Assembly (NCBI RefSeq): GCF_018967845.1 | Contig: NZ_JAHLZZ010000001.1 | Span: 1,364,001 to 1,428,000, forward strand | DNA from: Hymenobacter siberiensis | Lineage (GTDB): Bacteria > Bacteroidota > Bacteroidia > Cytophagales > Hymenobacteraceae | Direction of reading: 5' to 3' | DNA length: 64,000 nt | Shown here: positions 9,626-16,613 of the stretch, piece after piece | How the letters are laid out: each line of letters begins with the position of its first letter | Position numbering within the stretch: the stretch's first letter is position 1 | The notes under the pieces: generated by a model | Told to the model about the DNA's origin: nothing | The model's input: only the letters and a program-made list of their open reading frames with translations | Databases searched by the model: none | Program-made: the position numbers and the translations under genes

Positions 9626-9750
9626 ACCAGCGCCGGAACTGCGCTGCTGCCGCTGGTACGCCGGGCCGGGCCGTGGGGTTTTTGCGGGTTGGGCGGGCGG
9701 CGTTTTTACTTCTGTTATGGTTGGGTAAAATGCTTGTGATTAGACGTGTC

Positions 9751-9839
9751 AGGTAGGGGCGGGGCTTGCCCCCGCCCGGCGTTCGTACTGTGTTCACGAT
9801 TCCGTGCAACGCCGGGCGGGGGCAAGCCCCGCCCCACCT
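9751..9839. repeat. GC-rich long palindrome
   Basis: Arms of about 32 nt begin AGGTAGGGGCGGGGCTTGCC and are mirrored by GGCAAGCCCCGCCCCACCT, around a central spacer of about 25 nt. It lies between two genes on the same (minus) strand and could terminate transcription of neither or both. Confidence 0.75.
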
Positions 9840-9864
9840 CATATGAGCCCGAAAATGACAATCC

Positions 9865-10530
9865 TTACGCCGCCTGATACCCGATGCCGCGCACGGTTTG
9901 CAGGAAATCGGGCGGGGCGAAGCGGGCCAGCGCCCTGCGCACGTTCATACTATGTACGTCGATGTAGTTGGAGCCCTCGGAGCCTTTGCCGATGTGCGCG
10001 CCCAGCTGCTCGCGGGTGAGGGGCCGGCCCCGGTGCCGTAGCAGGTGGTGCAGCAGGTCGAACTGCGAGCGGCTCAGGTCCACGGTGTGGGAGCCGTGGC
10101 GCAGGCGGCGGCCGGTCAGGTCCAGCTCAAACCCCGCCCCGAAGCTGATGCGGGGCCGGGGCCGGCCAAATCGCTGCCGGGCAATGCTGCGCAGCCGCCG
10201 CTCCAGCTCCAGCAGGGTGGTGGAGCGGGCCACGCAGTCGTCGGCCCCGGCGGCGAAGCCGTGCAGGCGGTCCTCCACCGCGTCGGTGGCCATGAGCAGG
10301 ATGAAGGCGGCCGCCTGGTAGTTGCGGCGCTTGGCTTCGTGCAGCAGCGTTAGGCCGTTGCTGTCGGGCAGGGTTTGGGCCAGCAGCACAAATTCGTAGT
10401 GCCGCACGGCCAGCTTGGTGGTGGCGGCGGCCAGGCTGGGAGTAAGGTCGGTGAGGTAGCCGGCGCGCTGCAAAAACCGGTGCACGGTGGCGCGGCGGCT
10501 TTCATCGGCTTCAATAATGAGAATGGCCAT
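9865..10530 (-). CDS. OmpR-type response regulator with degenerate receiver
   Basis: 221 residues: receiver-like domain (1-120) and winged-helix DNA-binding domain (about 128-221, ending TVRGIGYQAA). The receiver lacks the phospho-acceptor: where the family has ILLDxxLP, this reads VLLAQTLPDSNG, so Asp is replaced. The conserved Lys of the fifth strand is also absent (VARSTTLLELE). The acidic pocket is reduced to IIEADESRR. The DNA-binding part looks intact (QFDLLHHLLRHRGRPLTREQ). It therefore probably acts without Asp phosphorylation or is decaying. The ATG lies 7 nt after the stop of the truncated efflux adaptor, so they are likely co-transcribed. No kinase partner is adjacent apart from the fused protein at 11660-12676. 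Confidence 0.85.
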   Translation of the reverse strand: MAILIIEADESRRATVHRFLQRAGYLTDLTPSLAAATTKLAVRHYEFVLLAQTLPDSNGLTLLHEAKRRNYQAAAFILLMATDAVEDRLHGFAAGADDCVARSTTLLELERRLRSIARQRFGRPRPRISFGAGFELDLTGRRLRHGSHTVDLSRSQFDLLHHLLRHRGRPLTREQLGAHIGKGSEGSNYIDVHSMNVRRALARFAPPDFLQTVRGIGYQAA

Positions 10531-10537
10531 GTGATGC

Positions 10538-11450
10538 TTAGTTGGCAGGGGTGGCCAGCACGCGCACCTGGGCGTGCATGCCGGGCTTGAGCAGGTGGCC
10601 GGGATTGGGCAGGGTGCAGCGCACTTTCATCACTTTGCTGTCATGGTCGAGCAGGTGAAAAAGCTGGTCGATGCGGCCCCGCAGGGGCTGGTTGGGGTAG
10701 CTCAGGGTGGTGATTTCCACGGCCTGCCCCCGGCGCACCTGGGTCAGGTCCGACTCAAACACGTTGGCCATCACCCACACGCTGTCGAGGTTGGCCACGG
10801 TGAAGGCGGCCGGCACATGGGTCGCGTTGAAACGCATGCCCGTCGCCAGGTTTTTCTCAATAATGTAGCCTCCTACCCGCGCTTTCAGCTCGTACTGCCC
10901 GCCCCGGGCCAGGCCGTACACGTCGAGCTGGCGGTGGTTGCGGGTGGCGGTGCCGGTGGCGCGGGCCAGCTCGGCGCGGGCCCGAAACACGTCCTGCTCG
11001 GCCCCGAGGCCGCTTTGCATCAGCTCTTCGGCCACGGTCAGGTTCTTGCGGGCCACGGCCAGGTCGGCGGTGCCGGCGGTGCTTTGGTTTTCAAGCTCGG
11101 CAATTTCGCGGCTTTGCAGCACGGCCAGCACCTGGCCCTGGCGCACTTCATCGCCCAAATCAACCCCCACGCGCAGCACCTGCCCACCCACCCGGGGGAA
11201 CACCCGCACCGTGCGGTTGGCATCGGCCGCGATTTCGCCGCTCAGCAGCAGTTCGGGTGCCGCGGGCTCGGTGGTGGCTTTTGCTTCGGTGGCTGGCTTG
11301 CTGGGGCGCGGGCTCGTCCAGCGCATCGGCCTCGGAAGAAGTGCAGGCAGAGAAGGCCAGCAGCCCGAGCATCGTGCTGAACGCGAGCATGCTGTTGCGG
11401 TAGGGGAGGCGGCTGCGGCGGGTCGCAAGCGGCTGGGTAGTTGGGAACAT
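10538..11450 (-). pseudogene. RND efflux periplasmic adaptor (CusB/CzcB-like), frameshifted and C-terminally short
   Basis: Two minus-strand frames make one protein. The upstream frame (from the ATG at 11450) has a lipoprotein signal, with MLAFSTMLGLLAFSACTSSE and a lipobox Cys, and runs to DEPAPQQ. The body continues in the +1 frame from about PSKPATEAKATTE. A run of four C (plus-strand GGGG at 11303-11306) is the likely site: removing one base restores a single frame. The body has the lipoyl/barrel-sandwich part (VGGQVLRVGVDLGDEVRQGQ), coiled hairpin and beta-barrel (KPGMHAQVRVLATPAN), then stops, lacking the membrane-proximal domain of the family. No RND pump or TolC gene follows. Sequencing error at the homopolymer is a real alternative for the frameshift. 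Confidence 0.75.
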
Positions 11451-11659
11451 GGAGCGCGGCAGTGGTTAAACTGCTGCAAGGCTACCGGCAAGTCATTCAG
11501 AATGCGATTAGAAACGCATTAATAGGTGACCTAAGTGCCGAACCATTAGCTTTTAGCTGATAGTTCTTGTATTTCTTGTTTACTATCAGTTAGTTATGTA
11601 AAATGTATCAACTGTTTAATTTGGAGCAAGCACTTAAACGCAGCGTTCATGGTACAGGG

Positions 11660-12676
11660 TTAGGCCGTAGGCAGGTGCACTTCCACGGTGGTGCCGTGGC
11701 CCAGCTGCGAGGTTAGCTCCAGCTGGCCGCCGTGCTGCTCAATGATTTTGCGGGCCAGCGGCAGGCCCACGCCATGGCCCGTCACCGGCCGGGCATTGCC
11801 GGCCCGGAAAAACGGCTGGAACACCTGCGGCAAATCTGCTGCCGCAATGCCGATTCCTTCGTCGCGGATGCGCAGGCGCACGCCCCCGGGTTCGTATTCC
11901 AGCTCAACGGCCACGGGCTGGGGCTCCGAGTATTTCAGCGCGTTTTCGAGCAGGTTGATGAGGGCACTGTTGAGCAGGGTGCGGTTGCCGGTAAGCTCCA
12001 GCTGCTCGGGCTCGGCGGGGAGGTGGCCGGTGTGCAGGCGCAGGCGCGGGCGCTGGTCCGGGGCAATGGCAGCACAGGCCTCGGCCAGTAGCTCATCAAC
12101 CCGAATGCGGGTGTTGTACTCGGGCAGCGGGGTTTCGGCCTGGGCCAGCTCCAGCAGGTGGTTGAGCAGGGCGTTGAGCTGGGTGAGGTCGGTGAGCAGC
12201 GCGTGCAGGGCGGCGCGGTAGGCGGCGGGCTCGCGCTCGCGGGCCAGTGCCAGCTGGGCCTCGCCGATGCTGGCGGCCAGCGGCGTGCGCAGCTCGTGCG
12301 AGGCATTGCGCACGAAGGCGCGCTGGCCGTCGAAGCTGCTTTCGAGGCGGTCGAGCAGGCGGTTGAAGGTGTGGGCCAGGCGTGAGAGTTCGTCCTGCTC
12401 GCGGCCCGATAGGTTTTCGGCCACCCGCCGGTGCAGGTCGTGGGCCGAGATGCTTTCCATCTGGCCGTTGAGGGCCGCGATGGCGGCCAGCACCTCCAGC
12501 CCGCTGCGGTGGGGCAGAATCACGTCGAGAATAATGAGGTCGAAGGGCTGCGCGAGGGCCAGCTCCTGGCCGCGCTCGCCGTCGGCGGCCACGGTCACGG
12601 TCAGCTGTTCTTCCTCCAGCCCCCGCTTGATGAGGGCCGAAAGCCGGGGGTCGTCTTCAATCAGCAGAGTGTGCAT
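11660..12676 (-). CDS. Chimeric response-regulator receiver fused to a histidine kinase core
   Basis: 338 residues. Residues 1-66 are the first half of a metal-type (CusR-like) receiver: MHTLLIEDDPRLSALIKRGL and LIILDVILPHRSGLEVLAAI, with the phospho-Asp. From about residue 67 the sequence switches in frame to the end of a HAMP domain (AHDLHRRVAENLSGREQDE), followed by H-box SHELRTPLA, N-box NLLENALKYS, G1 DEGIGI, F-box FQPFFRA and G2 GHGVGLPLARK. The receiver's second half, the regulator's DNA-binding domain, and the kinase's sensor and membrane segments are all missing. The simplest reading is an in-frame deletion inside an adjacent cusR-cusS-like pair, with the join near 12475. The product should be soluble; function unknown. 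Confidence 0.8.
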   Translation of the reverse strand: MHTLLIEDDPRLSALIKRGLEEEQLTVTVAADGERGQELALAQPFDLIILDVILPHRSGLEVLAAIAALNGQMESISAHDLHRRVAENLSGREQDELSRLAHTFNRLLDRLESSFDGQRAFVRNASHELRTPLAASIGEAQLALAREREPAAYRAALHALLTDLTQLNALLNHLLELAQAETPLPEYNTRIRVDELLAEACAAIAPDQRPRLRLHTGHLPAEPEQLELTGNRTLLNSALINLLENALKYSEPQPVAVELEYEPGGVRLRIRDEGIGIAAADLPQVFQPFFRAGNARPVTGHGVGLPLARKIIEQHGGQLELTSQLGHGTTVEVHLPTA

Positions 12677-12852
12677 GCGCGGCCAGGGTAAGTGGTGATT
12701 GGAGCCTCAAAGGTCGGCAGCGAACCCTATGCCAGGAAACCTGCGCCTGCGCCAGTGTCTTTCCTGCTGCAATAAGCTGATTGAGATACCAAAACGACGT
12801 AGCTGCTTTGGCGACGCGAACGTGTGACGAGCAGCGCGTTCTTTTGTACAAT

Positions 12853-12860
12853 TACTTTTG
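12853..12860 (+). promoter_or_regulatory. -7 element (TACTTTTG) for the KirBac gene
   Basis: Exact TAnnTTTG 43 nt before the ATG at 12904. It favours that start over the open frame reaching back to 12781. No clear -33 TTG at the usual distance. Confidence 0.45.
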
Positions 12861-12903
12861 GCCGGGTATTTACCAGTTTCATCCAACGTACGCACCCCCT
12901 CAC

Positions 12904-13812
12904 ATGCCCACCCTCGACCCCGGTATTGGTGAAAAATTCTCGCGCCGCACCCGGCGGGCCATCAACCACGACGGCTCGTTCAATGTGCGGCGGCGCGGCG
13001 GCCCCCACCGCCACGACCCCTACCAATGGCTAATTCAGATGGACTGGGGGCCGTTTATTGGCATGGTCGTGGTGTTTTTTACGGTGCTGAATGTGGCCTT
13101 TGCCGGGGCCTACATGGCCCTGGGCCTCGAAGACCTGCTCGGCGTGGCCGCCCCGCGCGGGGCCATGCAGGATTTCCTAAGTGCCCTGTTTTTCTCCATC
13201 CAGACGTTCACGTCCGTCGGCTACGGGCATGTGTACCCGGGCACCAATGCCACCGGCTTCCTCAGCAGCGTAGAGGCGCTGGTGGGCGTGCTCACCTTCG
13301 CACTGGCCACGGGCTTGCTGTATGGGCGGTTTTCGCGGCCCACGGCGCGCATTCATTTCAGCCGCACGGCCATCATCAGCCGCCGGGCCGACGGCACGCC
13401 CTGCCTGCAGTTCCGTATCGCCAACCAGCGCAACAATATCCTCATCGACCTGCAAGCCCGCGTACTGCTCAAAACCGTGCACCCCACCACCAACGACCAG
13501 GCCTACGCCCTGCTGCCGCTCGAGCGCAGCGCCATCAGCTTTTTCCCCCTAAGCTGGACCATCGTGCACGACATCACCCCCGAAAGCCCGCTCCACGGCT
13601 TGCTAGTAGTTGATTATGAGCGCCTCGACATCGAAATCATTATCCAGCTCAAAGCCTACGACGACACCTTTGCCCAGGACGTGCACGCCCGCAACTCCTA
13701 CACCCACGACGAGATTGAGTGGCACCGCCGCTTCATCCGCGCCTACGAAGTGGGCAACGACGGCATCGCCGTGCTGGACCTGGATATGGTGCACCGGACG
13801 GAAGCCTTGTAG
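12904..13812 (+). CDS. KirBac-type inward-rectifier potassium channel
   Basis: 302 residues. Two transmembrane helices (about 47-72, WGPFIGMVVVFFTVLNVAFA, and about 120-142) flank a pore loop with the K+ selectivity filter TSVGYG (IQTFTSVGYGHVYPG). The cytoplasmic C-terminal immunoglobulin-like IRK domain follows (ARIHFSRTAIISRRADGTPC and later LSWTIVHDITPESPL). Length and order match bacterial KirBac channels, which conduct K+ across the inner membrane and are gated by lipids or pH. Start chosen at MPTLDPGIGEKF because a -7 promoter element precedes it. The stop codon lies inside a palindrome. Confidence 0.93.
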   Translation: MPTLDPGIGEKFSRRTRRAINHDGSFNVRRRGGPHRHDPYQWLIQMDWGPFIGMVVVFFTVLNVAFAGAYMALGLEDLLGVAAPRGAMQDFLSALFFSIQTFTSVGYGHVYPGTNATGFLSSVEALVGVLTFALATGLLYGRFSRPTARIHFSRTAIISRRADGTPCLQFRIANQRNNILIDLQARVLLKTVHPTTNDQAYALLPLERSAISFFPLSWTIVHDITPESPLHGLLVVDYERLDIEIIIQLKAYDDTFAQDVHARNSYTHDEIEWHRRFIRAYEVGNDGIAVLDLDMVHRTEAL

Positions 13813-13890
13813 CACATGCTTTAGCTTGTGCCCGAATGAACGGATAAATCGCTCCTGCTCCATGCCGGCACAAGCTAAAGCATGTGCTAC
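13809..13890. repeat. Intergenic palindrome, class IV-like (GTAGCACATGC)
   Basis: Arms GTAGCACATGCTTTAGCTTG / CAAGCTAAAGCATGTGCTAC around a roughly 30-nt spacer, filling the gap between the convergent channel and phospholipase genes. The left arm contains the channel's TAG stop. Confidence 0.8.
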
Positions 13891-13893
13891 AAG

Positions 13894-14871
13894 CTACTCG
13901 TCGTGGCCCGGCGCGGCCGACACCGGCGTGCCGGCCGTTTGTTTGGCTTCCAGCTCCAGCCGCTGCTGCTCTTTGGTCGAGGGCGTGTAGGGCAGCTGGC
14001 GCAAATCAGGCGAGCCGCCATCTACCCAGCAGGTAAACCAGAAATCGCCGATGAGGGCCGCCGCGTAGCGCAGCTGCCGCTCGACCTGGCCATTGAGCCG
14101 GGCGTTGTAGGTCTTGCTGAACTCGCGCGAGTAGGCCCGCACTGTCTGGCTGCCGCGCTGCTCATAGCCAAATTTCTGGTCCTCCTGGTACTCGGCGGTG
14201 AGCTGTTTCTCGAACCGCAGGACCGAATCGACGGCCGCGTGCGAGCGGACGATGGCGGCCCAAATCGCGTCGCTGGGCCGCTCCAGGTATTCAGCCTTGC
14301 CGCTGAACAGGTCGTAGTCGGCGCTCAGCAGCTCGGGCAGGCGCGATTCCCACAGGCCATGGATGCCGCGCTGATTCGTGAGCTGGCCGTTGTAGTTGCG
14401 GGTGGTGTGCAGCGGCACGCAGGCATCGGCCACGTAGTGGCCCATATCAGCCGAAAGGCTCAGAATGCGGTCGGTATCCTTGGCCTTGAAGGCGGCGGTG
14501 AGCTGGTTTTTCATGCTCACCACGTTCCAGGGCACAATGCCGTGGCGCAGCAGCGAGTCCTCGCCGTAGTGGGCCACGGCATCGGCATACTTGCGCGGCA
14601 GCTTAAACTCGGCGCTGTCGCCGTAGCGGTCCACGTCGAGGAAGTGCTTGGGGGCCTCGCCCGGTACCACCGTACGCCGCGAGTCGGGCCGCGTGGCGTT
14701 CACCGTTAAGTAGTCAATATTGGCCTTGTAAAAGCCAATCATGCCCGGCGGCAACGTGTACACAGCCAGCCGGTTCAGAAGGCGGTGGCCAAAAAAGCCC
14801 CACGCCTGCGCCTGGCGGGCAACAAAGAGCAGGGGCAAACAAATCAGGAGCAGGTAGCCGTATTTTTTCAC
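13894..14871 (-). CDS. Zinc-dependent phospholipase C/S1-P1 nuclease-fold secreted protein
   Basis: 325 residues from the GTG at 14871 (MKKYGYLLLICLPLLFVARQ, signal peptide ending AQA). The mature protein starts WGFFGHRLLNRLAVYTLP: a near-N-terminal Trp plus His is the hallmark of the Zn-dependent phospholipase C/S1-P1 fold, where the N-terminal Trp coordinates zinc. Further ligands are plausible in DMGHYVADACVPLHTTRNYN and RGIHGLWESRLPEL. Likely periplasmic or surface hydrolase of phosphodiesters; substrate unknown. A TTG at 14880 is an alternative start. A short TACCTTG element overlaps it, which would put transcription start very close to the GTG. Confidence 0.85.
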   Translation of the reverse strand: MKKYGYLLLICLPLLFVARQAQAWGFFGHRLLNRLAVYTLPPGMIGFYKANIDYLTVNATRPDSRRTVVPGEAPKHFLDVDRYGDSAEFKLPRKYADAVAHYGEDSLLRHGIVPWNVVSMKNQLTAAFKAKDTDRILSLSADMGHYVADACVPLHTTRNYNGQLTNQRGIHGLWESRLPELLSADYDLFSGKAEYLERPSDAIWAAIVRSHAAVDSVLRFEKQLTAEYQEDQKFGYEQRGSQTVRAYSREFSKTYNARLNGQVERQLRYAAALIGDFWFTCWVDGGSPDLRQLPYTPSTKEQQRLELEAKQTAGTPVSAAPGHDE

Positions 14872-14951
14872 GGCTAACAAGGTACGGAACGTGGGCCGGA
14901 ATCATGCTTTCAGTTAGTACTATCGCCGGATATGCCAGTAAAAACGAAAAA

Positions 14952-14982
14952 AACTGGCACACCGCCCAGGGTATGCCAGTTT
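14952..14982 (-). terminator. Hairpin downstream of def
   Basis: AACTGGCA / TGCCAGTT stem with a 15-nt loop, 33 nt beyond the def stop. A-tracts on the plus strand give the minus-strand transcript U residues. Confidence 0.55.
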
Positions 14983-15014
14983 TGCTGTCATAGTAATTTG
15001 ACCGGCTTTACGGC

Positions 15015-15623
15015 CTACCGCCGCCGCCCGTCACCCACGAACTTCATGCGGTACTCGTGCCGCACATCGCCCTTGCTAATGCGGGCCAGCTTGCCCTTTA
15101 GCAGCTGCTTCTTAAAGCCCGAGAGCTTGTCGGTGAACAGGATGCCTTCCAGGTGGTCGTACTCGTGCTGAATGACGCGGGCGGCCATGCCCGAGAAAGC
15201 TTCCTCGTGCACCTGGCGGTTTTCATCCTCGTAGCGCAGCACGATGTCGGCGTGGCGCGTCACCAGCTCCCGCACCCCCGGGATGCTCAGGCAGCCTTCC
15301 TCGAAGCCCCATTCCTCGCCGGTTTCGCTCACCATTTGGGGGTTGATGAAGGCGCGCTTCACGGCCGGCTCGGGCACTTCGCCTTCTTCCAGCTCGGCCA
15401 GGTCTTCCTCGTCGAGGTCCACCATCGGGCCTGAATCCATCACGAACAGGCGCACGGCTTTGCCCACCTGGGGCGCCGCCAGGCCCACGCCGCTGGCCGA
15501 GTACATGGTTTCGTACATGTCGGCAATCAGCTGCTTGAGCTCAGCGGCCGGCAGGTCGGGGGCAATGTTTTTGGCTTTGGTCTTGAGGACGGGGTCGCCG
15601 ATGGCAACAATGGAGTAAATCAT
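15015..15623 (-). CDS. def: Peptide deformylase
   Basis: 202 residues; removes the formyl group from nascent N-terminal Met in the cytoplasm. All three family motifs are present: GVGLAAPQ (about 46-53), EEGCLSIPG (about 109-117, Cys metal ligand) and QHEYDHLEG (about 152-160, two His ligands and the catalytic Glu). An acidic insertion (VDLDEEDLAELEEGEVPE) between motifs 1 and 2 and a basic C-terminus are typical of Bacteroidota versions. Downstream of ruvX on the same strand with a palindrome between them; the ruvX-def order is common in this phylum. Confidence 0.97.
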   Translation of the reverse strand: MIYSIVAIGDPVLKTKAKNIAPDLPAAELKQLIADMYETMYSASGVGLAAPQVGKAVRLFVMDSGPMVDLDEEDLAELEEGEVPEPAVKRAFINPQMVSETGEEWGFEEGCLSIPGVRELVTRHADIVLRYEDENRQVHEEAFSGMAARVIQHEYDHLEGILFTDKLSGFKKQLLKGKLARISKGDVRHEYRMKFVGDGRRR

Positions 15624-15646
15624 GGTAATGGTCAGTTTTAAAACAG

Positions 15647-15747
15647 AACGTCATGCTGAGCACAGCCGAAGCATCTCTACTGCTTCGTTGTGGTTAGCAT
15701 TGATACTTCAGCATGCGAGATGCTTCGGCTGCGCTCAGCATGACGTT
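15647..15747. repeat. Dispersed palindrome, class I (GTCATGCTGAGC)
   Basis: Arms AACGTCATGCTGAGC / GCTCAGCATGACGTT with an inner mirrored GAAGCATCTC / GAGATGCTTC. Same family as 24974-25085, 35970-36064 and 52185-52289. Here it separates ruvX and def, both on the minus strand. Confidence 0.85.
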
Positions 15748-15758
15748 TAACGAAACAA

Positions 15759-16184
15759 CTATACTTCCCGCATCAGCGGCGATTCGAGGAATGACTGGAG
15801 AATAATGGTGGCACTGATGCGGTCCACGGTGGCCTTGTCGCGCCGGGCCTTCTGGCCGAGGCCGCCGGCCAGCATGGTGGCGTGGGCCATGCGCGAGGTA
15901 AACCGCTCGTCGAGCTCATGAACGGGCAGCTCGGGCAGCTCGCGGCGCAGCGTGCGCAGCAGGCCTACCACGGCGCTGGTCACATCGGTAGGCTCGTTGA
16001 GCAGCGTGCGCGGCATGCCCACTACCACGGCGCGCAGTGGCTCGCGCAGGTGGTAGGCCTTCACGTAGGCCAGCAAATCTTTGCTGTGAATGGTTTCCAG
16101 CGGCGAGGCAATCATGCACAGCGGGTCGGTCACGGCCAGGCCCACGCGCTTATTTCCGTAGTCGATGGCAAGGATGCGACCCAT
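15759..16184 (-). CDS. ruvX: Putative pre-16S rRNA nuclease / Holliday junction resolvase YqgF
   Basis: 141 residues with an RNase H-like fold: first catalytic strand MGRILAIDYGNKRVGLAV (Asp about residue 7), then VVVGMPRTL, and HELDERFTSRMA with the conserved acidic residue. A C-terminal Asp follows in KATVDRISATIILQSFLE. Family members process the 5' end of 16S rRNA or cut Holliday junctions. The frame is open upstream to 16376, but that stretch is unlike the family. The ATG at 16184 starts exactly at the conserved strand and has a good promoter 55 nt upstream. Confidence 0.94.
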   Translation of the reverse strand: MGRILAIDYGNKRVGLAVTDPLCMIASPLETIHSKDLLAYVKAYHLREPLRAVVVGMPRTLLNEPTDVTSAVVGLLRTLRRELPELPVHELDERFTSRMAHATMLAGGLGQKARRDKATVDRISATIILQSFLESPLMREV

Positions 16185-16613
16185 GTGGCGGCGGTGTAAA
16201 GCGAGGGAAATGAAAAGAGCCAGTCGGTGCGGCCGGGCGCAAAGATACGGCGGGCCGAAAGGTCCCAATCCAGCGGGCCGCCCCGGCCGTAGTTGCTTCG
16301 GGGTCTGGTGGCTGCCGCACTCAAACCGGAAAAAGCCGTGTCCAACGGGTAAACACCCGGCCTGATCGAAGTCCATCTAAAAAATTATGGGTAAAATTAT
16401 AAATTGTATCGATATTAAAAGGGGGGTCAGCAAGCGAAAAATTGTAATTTGCCACTAAAAATGTTCTTTTTTGCTCTTTTATCGTAAATTGTTGTATTTA
16501 TTATAGAAATCTGAAAATGGCTACCTTTCGGCACTTGAAACTGGGAAAATTTCAATAATTTTGAATTCTATCTAATACTATCCTATTGATTATTAACGCT
16601 ACGCTTATCTCGC
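16185..16613. other. 429-bp divergent region between ruvX and the S41 protease
   Basis: Contains the ruvX promoter at 16240-16268. From about 16380 to 16600 it is strikingly A/T-rich compared with the GC-rich surroundings, with several A/T tracts and a short TAATTTG motif near 16446, and probably holds the protease promoter. No ORF, RNA or repeat recognised. Confidence 0.6.
16240..16268 (-). promoter_or_regulatory. Bacteroidota promoter for ruvX (TTG, 18 nt, TATCTTTG)
   Basis: On the minus strand a -33 TTG (16268-16266) is followed after 18 nt by an exact -7 TATCTTTG (16247-16240). The predicted leader to the ATG at 16184 is about 50 nt. Confidence 0.65.

Noticed and set aside
10938..11522. 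194-codon Ser/Arg-rich plus frame near the efflux adaptor
   Set aside because: Shadow of the adaptor and its frameshifted leader on the other strand.
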